The notes under the pieces were generated by a model, which saw only the letters and a list, made by a program, of their open reading frames with translations, did not search any database and was not told where the DNA came from. Position numbers and translations under genes: made by a program. From Pseudomonas versuta (GTDB lineage Bacteria; Pseudomonadota; Gammaproteobacteria; Pseudomonadales; Pseudomonadaceae), in assembly GCF_001294575.1 (NCBI RefSeq), contig NZ_CP012676.1, positions 2,418,001 to 2,482,000 on the forward strand: a stretch of 64,000 bases of DNA, read 5' to 3'. Shown in pieces: positions 56,631 to 64,000 of the stretch (the first letter of the stretch is position 1; the number at the start of each line of letters is the position of its first letter).

Positions 56631-57998
56631 GTGATCAAGTCCCTGAACCATTTGCCGCATCCCCATGAAGATGCGGTGGCGCTGGCCAGTCATTTCACTG
56701 ATCTGGCACCGCCCCTGAACGCCCGACAGGCTGTGCTGGAAAGCTCGCGCTGCCTGTATTGCTATGACGCACCCTGCGTCAATGCGTGCCCCAGCGATAT
56801 CGACATCCCGTCGTTCATTCGCAATATCCAGCAGGAAAATGTCCAGGGCGCCGCGCACAAGATCCTCTCGGCCAACATCCTCGGCGGCAGTTGCGCCCGG
56901 GTGTGTCCGACCGAGGTGCTGTGCCAGCAGGCCTGTGTGCGTAATAACGATCAGGAATGCGCCCCGGTTTTAATCGGCCTGCTGCAGCGTTATGCGGTCG
57001 ACAACGCGCAGTTCAACGAATACCCGTTCAATCGGGCAGCCCCCACCGGCAAGCGTATCGGCGTGGTCGGCGCGGGCCCGGCCGGGTTGGCGTGCGCCCA
57101 TCGCCTGGCCCTGCTCGGGCATGAAGTGGTGATCTTTGAAGCCAACGACAAAGCCGGTGGCCTCAATGAGTACGGGATCGCCAAATACAAGCTGGTGGAC
57201 GATTTTGCCCAGCGCGAGGTGGATTTCGTGCTGCAAATCGGCGGCATCGAGATGCGCCACGGTCAGCGACTGGGCAGCAACCTGAGCCTGAGTGAACTGC
57301 ACCTGCAGTTTGATTCGGTATTTTTGGGGATAGGTCTGGCCGCCAGCCGGCAGTTGGGCCTGCCCGACGAAGACGCACCCGGCCTGCTGGCCGCCACCGA
57401 CTACATCCGCGAACTGCGCCAGAGCGATGATCTGACGCAACTGCCTCTGGCCGATCGCTGCATCGTACTGGGTGCGGGCAACACGGCGATCGACATGGCG
57501 GTGCAAATGGCCCGCCTGGGTGCTCGAGAAGTGAACCTGGTGTACCGCCGCGGGCTGGAGGACATGGGGGCCACCGGCCACGAGCAAGACATTGCCAAGG
57601 CCAATCAGGTGCGACTGATGACCTGGGCCCAGCCGCAGGAGTTGCTGCTGGATGAACAAGGCCGCGTGCGCGGCATGCGCTTTGCCCGTACCCGTCTTGA
57701 AAGCGGACGCCCGGTGAACACCGGTGAAAGTTTCGAGCTGGCGGCCGATGCGGTGTTCAAGGCCATCGGCCAGACGTTTGATGAAAGCGCGCTGAACGAT
57801 CCCCTGGCCCAAGCGTTGAAGCGTGCGGGTGACCGGATTGAAGTTGACGAGCAACTGCGCACCAGCGTCCCCGGGGTCTATGCCGGGGGCGATTGCACCT
57901 CTCTGGGCCAGGATCTGACCGTACAGGCCGTGCAACACGGCAAGCTGGCCGCAGAAGCCATCCATGCCCAACTTATGCTTAACCAGGAGGCCGCGTAA
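56631..57998 (+). CDS. preT: NAD-dependent dihydropyrimidine dehydrogenase subunit PreT
   Basis: A 455-residue flavoprotein starting at GTG 56631. Cys clusters (SRCLYCYDAPCVNACP and GGSCARVCPTEVLCQQAC) in the first 110 residues bind Fe-S, followed by an FAD site (RIGVVGAGPAGLACAHRLAL) and an NAD site (CIVLGAGNTAIDMAVQMA). It passes electrons between NADH and PreA, reducing uracil or thymine (or the reverse). It directly abuts preA, which starts one base after its stop. Confidence 0.95.
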   Translation: MIKSLNHLPHPHEDAVALASHFTDLAPPLNARQAVLESSRCLYCYDAPCVNACPSDIDIPSFIRNIQQENVQGAAHKILSANILGGSCARVCPTEVLCQQACVRNNDQECAPVLIGLLQRYAVDNAQFNEYPFNRAAPTGKRIGVVGAGPAGLACAHRLALLGHEVVIFEANDKAGGLNEYGIAKYKLVDDFAQREVDFVLQIGGIEMRHGQRLGSNLSLSELHLQFDSVFLGIGLAASRQLGLPDEDAPGLLAATDYIRELRQSDDLTQLPLADRCIVLGAGNTAIDMAVQMARLGAREVNLVYRRGLEDMGATGHEQDIAKANQVRLMTWAQPQELLLDEQGRVRGMRFARTRLESGRPVNTGESFELAADAVFKAIGQTFDESALNDPLAQALKRAGDRIEVDEQLRTSVPGVYAGGDCTSLGQDLTVQAVQHGKLAAEAIHAQLMLNQEAA

Positions 57999-59273
57999 AT
58001 GGCCGATCTCTCGATTGTTTTCGCCGGTATCAAAGCACCCAACCCGTTCTGGCTGGCTTCGGCGCCTCCCACCGACAAAGCCTACAACGTGGTGCGGGCC
58101 TATGAAGCAGGCTGGGGCGGCGTAGTCTGGAAAACCCTGGGTGAAGACCCGGCAGCGGTCAACGTATCGTCGCGCTATTCGGCGCACTTCGGGCCTAACC
58201 GCGAAGTCATGGGGATCAACAATATCGAGTTGATTACCGACCGCTCCCTGGAGATCAATCTGCGGGAAATTACCCAGGTCAAAAAAGACTGGCCGGATCG
58301 TGCGTTGATTGTGTCGTTGATGGTGCCGTGCGAAGAGGAATCCTGGAAGTTCATCCTGCCGCTGGTTGAAGCCACCGGCGCCGATGGCATCGAGCTGAAT
58401 TTCGGTTGCCCCCACGGCATGCCTGAACGCGGGATGGGGGCGGCAGTGGGCCAGGTGCCCGAGTACGTGGAGATGGTGACCCGCTGGTGCAAGACCTATT
58501 GCTCGATGCCGGTGATCGTCAAGTTGACGCCCAACATCACCGACGTGCGACTCAGCGCCCGGGCCGCCCATCGCGGCGGTGCCGATGCGGTGTCGCTGAT
58601 CAATACCATCAACTCGATTACCAGTGTCGACCTTGAGCGCATGGTGGCGCTGCCAATGGTTGGCAGTCAGAGCACCCATGGCGGCTATTGCGGCTCGGCT
58701 GTCAAGCCTATCGCCCTGAATATGGTGGCCGAAATTGCCCGCGACCCACAAACCCGGGGCTTGCCGATCTGCGGGATTGGCGGCATAGGCAGCTGGCGTG
58801 ATGCCGCAGAATTCATCGCGCTGGGGTGCGGTGCGGTGCAGGTGTGCACGGCGGCGATGCTCCACGGGTTCCGGATTGTCGACGAGATGAAAGATGGTTT
58901 GTCGCGCTGGATGGACAGCCAGGGCTACACGAGTCTGGAGGACTTCTCCGGGCGGGCGGTGGGCAACACCACCGACTGGAAATACCTGGATATCAACTAT
59001 CAAGTGATCGCCAAAATCGACCAGGACGCCTGTATCGGTTGCGGGCGCTGCCACATTGCCTGTGAAGACACTTCGCACCAGGCCATTTCCAGCGTCAAGC
59101 TGGCCGATGGCACGCGGCGTTACGAAGTCATCGAGGACGAGTGTGTGGGCTGCAATCTGTGCCAGATCACCTGCCCGGTGGAGTCGTGTATCGAGATGGT
59201 GCCGCACGACAATGGCCTGCCGTTCCTGGACTGGAACCATGATCCGCGCAACCCGTATCACGTGGCGTCTTAA
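57999..59273 (+). CDS. preA: NAD-dependent dihydropyrimidine dehydrogenase subunit PreA
   Basis: A 424-residue FMN protein. The barrel domain opens LSIVFAGIKAPNPFWLASAP, with NFGCPHGMPERGMGAAVGQ near residues 131-149 and KLTPNITDV as expected for DHOD-like enzymes. The C-terminus has two 4Fe-4S motifs, CIGCGRCHIACE and CVGCNLCQITCP. It forms the heterotetramer with PreT that carries out the first step of reductive pyrimidine breakdown. ATG 57999 lies directly after the preT stop. Confidence 0.95.
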   Translation: MADLSIVFAGIKAPNPFWLASAPPTDKAYNVVRAYEAGWGGVVWKTLGEDPAAVNVSSRYSAHFGPNREVMGINNIELITDRSLEINLREITQVKKDWPDRALIVSLMVPCEEESWKFILPLVEATGADGIELNFGCPHGMPERGMGAAVGQVPEYVEMVTRWCKTYCSMPVIVKLTPNITDVRLSARAAHRGGADAVSLINTINSITSVDLERMVALPMVGSQSTHGGYCGSAVKPIALNMVAEIARDPQTRGLPICGIGGIGSWRDAAEFIALGCGAVQVCTAAMLHGFRIVDEMKDGLSRWMDSQGYTSLEDFSGRAVGNTTDWKYLDINYQVIAKIDQDACIGCGRCHIACEDTSHQAISSVKLADGTRRYEVIEDECVGCNLCQITCPVESCIEMVPHDNGLPFLDWNHDPRNPYHVAS

Positions 59274-59308
59274 AGGACAGGTCTGGCCGGATAAACCGCG
59301 TCGTCTGC

Positions 59309-59380
59309 ATCGCGAGGCTCGCTCCTGCAGGTCTGGTCCAGGTTCACAGAACCTGTGGGAGCCGGCTCGCCGGCGATGAT
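59309..59380. repeat. REP-like sequences downstream of preA
   Basis: TCGCGAGGCTCGCTCCTGCAGG (about 59310-59331, in part) and GTGGGAGCCGGCTCGCCGGC (59355-59374) are REP-type arms, between converging genes. Confidence 0.65.
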
Positions 59381-59396
59381 AGCGCGGTGATCTGTC

Positions 59397-60017
59397 TCAG
59401 GGTTCCAGCCCGATACCGCGCAGAATCACGCTGGTGACCGTCTGCACTGCCCGCTCGAACTGGATGTCGGACAGTGGCTGGTGGTCGTTGAGAATGTTCA
59501 CCTGATGGTCGAAGTCGGCGTAATGCTGGGTTGAGGCCCAGATCATGTACAGCACGCTGGCAGGCTCCACCGGCAGAATCCGTTTGTCCGCGACCCATTG
59601 GCGGATTTTGGCTTCTTTCATCTTGGCCCAGTCATAGAGGCTTGCATCCAGCGCCCGCCCCAGTGAAGGAGCACCATGGATGATTTCATTGGCCCAGACT
59701 TTCGAGCCATAGGGCCGGGTACGGGAGTGATTCATTTTGGCCCGGATGTAACTGCTGAGGACCAGACGGGGGTCGTCGTAGGTCTCGAAACACAGCGCAT
59801 CCTGCTTCCACACGTCGAGCAAGCCCAGTAACACGGCGCTGTAAAGTTCGGTTTTGGTGCTGAAGTAGTAGTGCAGGTTGGAACGTGGGAGCTGAACTTC
59901 AGCGGCGATGTCCGCCATTGCAGCCCCGGCGAAGCCTTTTTCTGCAAAAACTTTCTCGGCGCCGAGAAGGATTTTCTCTACATTCGCGCGACGGATTTCA
60001 ATTTTATGATTGCTCAT
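59397..60017 (-). CDS. TetR-family regulator, RutR type
   Basis: A 206-residue regulator. Residues 12-60 hold the helix-turn-helix (KGFAGAAMADIAAEVQLPRS, then NLHYYFSTKTELY), and the rest matches the RutR C-terminal domain (YGSKVWANEIIHGAPSLGRAL, and WASTQHYADFDHQVNIL). RutR-like proteins sense uracil or thymine. It converges on preA and is the likely regulator of the pyrimidine cluster. Confidence 0.9.
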   Translation of the reverse strand: MSNHKIEIRRANVEKILLGAEKVFAEKGFAGAAMADIAAEVQLPRSNLHYYFSTKTELYSAVLLGLLDVWKQDALCFETYDDPRLVLSSYIRAKMNHSRTRPYGSKVWANEIIHGAPSLGRALDASLYDWAKMKEAKIRQWVADKRILPVEPASVLYMIWASTQHYADFDHQVNILNDHQPLSDIQFERAVQTVTSVILRGIGLEP

Positions 60018-60160
60018 TGCTTATTGCCCTTGTCGTCGTGCTTCGTCGATGAGCACCTGACAATTGCGGCACCCCGTGTGCGCATAAAAAAAGCTCGCCA
60101 GTGGCGTCGAGTAGTGCCTGTTACGGCTACGCTTACGCAGCTACACGACGCGCAATCAAG

Positions 60161-60517
60161 TCAATTCGCGACGGGCAACTCAATAATGTTGGTTTCAATG
60201 CCGTCGAGTTTGGGCTTGAGTTTCATCTTGTCCTGGGCTTCCCGAGCTTGAGCCTCAGTCGCGAACGGACCGATCAAGAAATGTTTTACGCCTTCACGCT
60301 CATAAATATAAGGAGTGAAACCATTGTCAAGAAGCCTTCCCGTGCTATCGGTTATTGTCGCCTGCTGGCCCTCGGTGATCTCTAGCGCCCAATGCGCAAC
60401 CGGGGCCTGGGCCTGCGCAGACTCAGAAGCTGCTTTAGCCCGCTCGATTTTATCGTTAGACTCCTGCCCGCAAGCCGTCAAGGCCAATATTGCTGTCATC
60501 ACGATGACTTTACGCAC
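60161..60517 (-). CDS. small lipoprotein with SPOR-like domain
   Basis: A 118-residue protein with a lipoprotein signal (VIVMTAILALTA-C16). Residues 40-118 show the beta-alpha-beta pattern of SPOR-like domains (IYEREGVKHFLIGPFATEAQAREAQDKMK), which bind peptidoglycan. It is probably an outer membrane lipoprotein. Function unknown. Confidence 0.75.
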   Translation of the reverse strand: MRKVIVMTAILALTACGQESNDKIERAKAASESAQAQAPVAHWALEITEGQQATITDSTGRLLDNGFTPYIYEREGVKHFLIGPFATEAQAREAQDKMKLKPKLDGIETNIIELPVAN

Positions 60518-60769
60518 TGCGTTTCCCCTGTCTGTATGTGTAAATCGATTTTATCACTGGGGCGCCAACCATTGCTCACCTTGAACAAATTCGATTCGCC
60601 CCAATTTAAGACTCATACGCGAGAAATTTTCCTTTGTGGGGAATTAAACTTCTGGCGATGACGTCAGTAATGAGCGGCGCATTTATGCCCACTTAGCAGT
60701 ATTCTGTAGTCATGAACTAAGCCGCACCGTCTCAGAGACGTGCCTTACAAAGCCATCAAGGAGAAAAAA

Positions 60770-60964
60770 ATGCTGATTCTCACCCGCAAAGTTGGTGAAA
60801 GCATAAACATCGGTGACGATATTACGATCACTATTTTAGGGGTCAGCGGACAACAGGTCAGAATCGGCATCAACGCGCCGAAAGATGTCGCTGTGCACCG
60901 TGAAGAAATTTATCAGCGCATTCAGGCCGGCCTGACTGCCGCAGACAAAAACGATCAACCATAA
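60770..60964 (+). CDS. rsmE: CsrA/RsmE translational regulator
   Basis: A 64-residue protein. It begins [20 protein letters not shown] and contains [20 protein letters not shown] with the key RNA-binding Arg in [10 protein letters not shown]. The sequence matches RsmE of P. fluorescens more than RsmA, which has RRVGETLMVGDD. The start at ATG 60770 is chosen over an upstream ATG at 60740 by family length and by AAGGAGA 6 bases upstream. That GGA in the ribosome-binding site is also the type of site Rsm proteins bind, so autorepression is plausible. Confidence 0.95.
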   Translation: MLILTRKVGESINIGDDITITILGVSGQQVRIGINAPKDVAVHREEIYQRIQAGLTAADKNDQP

Positions 60965-61249
60965 GCATCCGAGGCACCAGCCCTTGGAGTGAGTGTCAGG
61001 GCTGCCCGGCCAGCCCTCCTCAATTCAAGACCTGCGGATGACACCGTCACGCCCCCTTCCTTGCTCAATACTCCCTGTTCACTGAAAGATTAATCCTGCC
61101 AACTTGACCGTTCCAAGGTTTGCGACCACGCTCAATCCGCGTAGAAAGCTCAAGACAGACTGAGTCACTGCAAAGATGAGGGCTTGAAAAACGCCTCCTA
61201 ATGTCAGCCCGGCAAAGGGCTGGACCTGTACCGTCAAGGAATGAAAGAC

Positions 61250-61786
61250 ATGTCCGATTTAATCGTTGTGGGATTTTCAGATACCGAAGTTGCAGATCGC
61301 GCCCTCACCAAAATGGTTTCGCTGAGCAAAGAGCACCTGGTAGAGCTGGAAGATGCGGTCATCGTCGTACGTAACGCCGAAGGCAAAATCCATATCAAAC
61401 AAAGCGTCAATCTGACCGCCCTGGGGGCTACTTCCGGTCTGGTCACCGGCGGCCTTTGGGGCGCGCTGGTGGGGTTGCTGTTTCTCAACCCGCTGGCAGG
61501 CTTTGCCATTGGCGGCGCCCTGGGCGCAGGCACCGGCGCACTCTCAGGTTCGTTGAGCGATTACGGGATTGATGACGACTTCATCAAGTCCCTGAGTGAA
61601 ACCATCCCGAATGACTCCTCGGCCCTGTTCTTGCTGCTGCGCAAATTCCAGCCGGAAAAAGTGCTGCAGGAACTTGAAGACTCGGATTTTAAAGGCAAGG
61701 TTCTGCGCACTTCCCTGTCCCCTGAACAAGAACAGAAGCTGCAGGACGCGCTGTCCAAAACCACGGCCGTGGGCACAACTCTCTAA
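61250..61786 (+). CDS. DUF1269 membrane protein
   Basis: A 178-residue protein from ATG 61250, chosen because AAGGA lies 9 bases upstream; the ATG at 61241 directly follows that site and is too close. A Gly-rich pair of helices (GATSGLVTGGLWGALVGLLF and LAGFAIGGALGAGTGALSG) fits DUF1269, followed by an acidic soluble part. Function is unknown; related proteins are stress-associated. Confidence 0.85.
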   Translation: MSDLIVVGFSDTEVADRALTKMVSLSKEHLVELEDAVIVVRNAEGKIHIKQSVNLTALGATSGLVTGGLWGALVGLLFLNPLAGFAIGGALGAGTGALSGSLSDYGIDDDFIKSLSETIPNDSSALFLLLRKFQPEKVLQELEDSDFKGKVLRTSLSPEQEQKLQDALSKTTAVGTTL

Positions 61787-61809
61787 AGCCTCATTCGGGT
61801 TGTATCCGC

Positions 61810-61837
61810 AATCCGGCAGCCTTCAGGGTGCCGGATT
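61810..61837. terminator. hairpin between converging DUF1269 and YbjQ genes
   Basis: A 9-bp stem AATCCGGCA/TGCCGGATT (61810-61818, 61829-61837) directly abuts the YbjQ stop codon. There is only a short T-run, so termination strength is uncertain. Confidence 0.5.
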
Positions 61838-62158
61838 TCAGCCCAGGCGCACTGCCGTCCCGGTGGCAAACACCACCAGCATCCCGCCACGGCCAGAAGG
61901 CATGCTGATTTCGAAATCCAGCCCGACAATGGCATCTGCCCGCAAGTCCCTCGCCCTGTCGCGGATTTCATCCGTGACCTCGGCACGCGCTTCTTTCAAT
62001 GCCCGCTCCAGGGTCTGAGAGCGCCCACCGAAAAAATCCCGCACCCCGGTAAAAAAATCCCGCACTACATTGATGCCGTGTACCGACTCGGCACTGACCA
62101 CTCCCAGGTACTCGGTGATCTGGCGGCCTTCAACACTGTGGGTGGTGGTGATAATCAT
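61838..62158 (-). CDS. YbjQ/UPF0145-family protein
   Basis: A 106-residue protein from ATG 62158 (MIITTTHSVEGRQ), with GAGGAACGCC upstream; another ATG exists 12 bases earlier. Segments such as YLGVVSAESVHGINVVRDFF, ARAEVTDEIRDRARDLRADAI and VGLDFEIS are typical. Such proteins form pentamers resembling a dodecin-like ring; function is unknown. Confidence 0.9.
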   Translation of the reverse strand: MIITTTHSVEGRQITEYLGVVSAESVHGINVVRDFFTGVRDFFGGRSQTLERALKEARAEVTDEIRDRARDLRADAIVGLDFEISMPSGRGGMLVVFATGTAVRLG

Positions 62159-62455
62159 GGCGTTCCTCATGGCATTCGCGAGTGAGACAGCGGTCTCACA
62201 ATCTGCAAAAGATTAACTCATCGACCACTGTCTTTACTGCCTTCACCGCTCTAAACAGGGCGACACTGGCCTTATGCGCCGGCAGTGTTACTGTAGCCAC
62301 AGCGGTAACCAGCCTCTTCCGGGGCGACTATGCTTAAAGCGAATAAATCTAAAGACGTAAGAGTTGGGACCTCTCGCTCGGCAGATGCAGATGCCTGATA
62401 TGCACTCAATAGCTGCGCCAAGCCTTATTTCGATCCCGCTTACAGGAAGCCCACA
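62159..62455. other. 297-bp region before ppnN
   Basis: No gene is called. A perfect 7-bp dyad GTGAGAC-AGCG-GTCTCAC lies at 62182-62199, 23 bases upstream of the YbjQ start on its strand. A 22-codon frame at 62330-62398 is too short to support. Confidence 0.5.
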
Positions 62456-63829
62456 ATGGTTCAAAGACAAGTCATCAACGCTTCGGTCAGCCCTAAAGGC
62501 AGCCTGGAGACGCTATCGCAACGTGAAGTCCAGCAACTGAGCGAAGTCGGCTCAGGCAGCAGTTACACACTGTTTCGCCAATGCGTGCTGGCGATTCTCA
62601 ATACAGGGGCCCAGGTCGATAACGCTAAAACCATCCTTGAGGCGTATCAGGATTTCGAGGTGCGGATTCATCAGCAAGACCGTGGTGTTCGCCTCGAGCT
62701 GCTCAATGCGCCGGCGGATGCATTCGTTGATGGTGAAATGATTGCCAGTACTCGCGAGATGCTGTTCAGCGCCCTGCGAGACATTGTCTACACCCAAAGC
62801 GGCCTGGACAGCCCGCGCATCGACCTGAGTTCCTCTGCAGGCATCACTGACTACGTATTCCACCTACTGCGCAATGCCCGCACCCTGCGCCCTGGGGTAG
62901 ATCCCAAGATTGTTGTGTGCTGGGGCGGGCACTCGATCAATACCGAAGAATACAAGTACACCAAAAAGGTCGGCCACGAACTGGGCCTGCGCAGTCTGGA
63001 CATTTGCACCGGCTGCGGGCCGGGCGTAATGAAGGGCCCCATGAAGGGCGCCACTATCTCCCACGCCAAGCAACGTTTGACGGGCGGGCGTTATCTGGGG
63101 CTGACCGAACCGGGCATCATCGCTGCCGAAGCGCCGAACCCTATCGTCAACGAACTGGTGATCCTGCCGGACATCGAAAAACGCCTTGAGGCCTTTGTGC
63201 GGGTAGGCCACGGCGTGATTATTTTCCCGGGCGGCGCCGGGACTGCCGAGGAGTTCCTGTATCTGCTGGGCATCCTGATGCACCCGGATAACAGCGATGT
63301 ACCCTTCCCCGTCATCCTGACCGGTCCCAAGGAAGCAGCCCCTTATCTGCAGCAGCTGCATGAATTTGTCGGCGCCACGCTGGGTGAATCGGCGCAGACC
63401 CATTACCAGATCATCATCGACAACCCGGCCGAAGTGGCCCGGCAAATGACCTCGGGTCTCAAGGCGGTGAAAAAGTTCCGCCGCGAGCGCAATGATGCGT
63501 TCCACTTCAACTGGCTATTGAAAATTGATGAGGGGTTCCAGCGTCCGTTCGAGCCGACCCACGCCAATATGGCCAGCCTGAAATTGCGCAGCGACATGCC
63601 TGCCCATGAACTGGCGATCAACCTGCGTCAGGCTTTTTCCGGGATTGTGTCGGGCAACGTGAAAGAGAAAGGCATTCACCTGATCGAACAGCACGGCCCG
63701 TACGAAATTCACGGTGACCCTGCAATCATGAAACCGCTGGATAAATTGCTGCACGCATTTGTTGAGCAGCACCGCATGAAACTGCCGGGCGGCGCGGACT
63801 ATGTGCCCTGCTATCGCGTAGTCAGCTAA
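62456..63829 (+). CDS. ppnN: pyrimidine/purine nucleotide 5'-monophosphate nucleosidase
   Basis: A 457-residue cytosolic enzyme that splits nucleoside monophosphates to base and ribose-5-phosphate. The LOG-like core has CTGCGPGVMKGPMKGATISHAK and the signature FPGGAGTAEEFLYLLGIL, flanked by N- and C-terminal domains as in E. coli YgdH/PpnN, whose activity is raised by (p)ppGpp. The length matches. CAGGAAG stands upstream of ATG 62456. Confidence 0.95.
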   Translation: MVQRQVINASVSPKGSLETLSQREVQQLSEVGSGSSYTLFRQCVLAILNTGAQVDNAKTILEAYQDFEVRIHQQDRGVRLELLNAPADAFVDGEMIASTREMLFSALRDIVYTQSGLDSPRIDLSSSAGITDYVFHLLRNARTLRPGVDPKIVVCWGGHSINTEEYKYTKKVGHELGLRSLDICTGCGPGVMKGPMKGATISHAKQRLTGGRYLGLTEPGIIAAEAPNPIVNELVILPDIEKRLEAFVRVGHGVIIFPGGAGTAEEFLYLLGILMHPDNSDVPFPVILTGPKEAAPYLQQLHEFVGATLGESAQTHYQIIIDNPAEVARQMTSGLKAVKKFRRERNDAFHFNWLLKIDEGFQRPFEPTHANMASLKLRSDMPAHELAINLRQAFSGIVSGNVKEKGIHLIEQHGPYEIHGDPAIMKPLDKLLHAFVEQHRMKLPGGADYVPCYRVVS

Positions 63830-63903
63830 ACCTGTCCCGAAGGGCACGCCGAGCGAAAAAAGGCGCATGACCACTCGCCTCGCCTGGCTTGCCCGTCAAC
63901 GGA

Positions 63904-64000
63904 TCATTTCAACGGCGCAAACTGTTTGACCGCCTCCAGCCAGGCAGGATCCAGCCGGGTCTGCTCCGTCTCGATGCCAAGCGCCTCCAGGCGCGCCTTG
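63904..64000 (-). CDS. C-terminal end of an unidentified gene (partial)
   Basis: A minus-strand frame enters at the window edge and runs about 32 codons to TGA at 63904-63906, giving the ending RLEALGIETEQTRLDPAWLE followed by AVKQFAPLK. Codon use is Pseudomonas-like and the region converges on ppnN. Family not recognised from this fragment. Confidence 0.55.
   Translation of the reverse strand, partial: KARLEALGIETEQTRLDPAWLEAVKQFAPLK

Noticed and set aside
62330..62398. 22-codon frame upstream of ppnN
   Set aside because: Too short, and only a weak G-run upstream; not supportable by eye.

Overview
The window reads as a chromosomal segment of a fluorescent-lineage Pseudomonas. The evidence is high-GC coding, many REP-type palindromes with the core GTAGGAGCGAGC, an RsmE-type CsrA protein, DNA polymerase II, PpnN, and a MoxR/Bat operon. 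No rRNA, tRNA, transposase, integrase or CRISPR array was recognised. Mobile-type DNA is limited to REP elements, one of which appears to lie inside a coding sequence.

Layout. 1-4.0 kb: an iron/siderophore block with the end of a FecCD permease, a siderophore-type acetyltransferase, a TonB receptor and an MbtH protein. Sequences fitting the PvdS iron-starvation box (TAAAT-N16-CGT) precede the acetyltransferase and mbtH. 4.1-12.1 kb: an MHS-type MFS carrier, a LysR regulator with a tripartite efflux operon (DHA2 MFS, HlyD adaptor, NodT-type outer membrane factor), and a FUSC-type exporter. 12.6-22.0 kb: a urease cluster ureABCEFGD, then a UT-family urea channel, a NiCoT nickel carrier split by a frameshift, and a Kch-like potassium channel. 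Gene order, the long UreB and a CHN flap motif in UreC recall Yersinia-type acid ureases rather than the usual Pseudomonas urease. 22.0-26.0 kb: two adjacent fluoride-channel genes, a small HTH protein, polB and a lipoprotein.

26.4-42.5 kb: thirteen co-oriented, mostly overlapping or closely spaced genes. They encode an outer membrane MetA-type protein, a DUF2092 protein, a Pro/His-rich secreted protein, MoxR, DUF58, DUF4381, two VWA proteins, BatD, an exported HAD hydrolase, an exported sulfatase, a fused MFS/spermidine-synthase-like protein and an octaheme cytochrome with TPRs. This is the best candidate for an undescribed multi-component envelope system.

42.6-48.0 kb: D-glucarate catabolism (FadR-type regulator, transporter, glucarate dehydratase, semialdehyde dehydrogenase). 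A 13-bp sequence is repeated exactly in front of the two divergent units. 48.0-51.7 kb: small proteins, an amidase, repeats and a possible small RNA. 51.7-60.0 kb: reductive pyrimidine catabolism (carbamoylase, NCS1 permease, dihydropyrimidinase, PreT, PreA, RutR-type TetR). 60.1-64.0 kb: housekeeping and regulatory genes, including rsmE and ppnN.

Gene functions are assigned from recognisable protein sequence. No database search was run, so family names rest on recall and on motifs visible in the translations.
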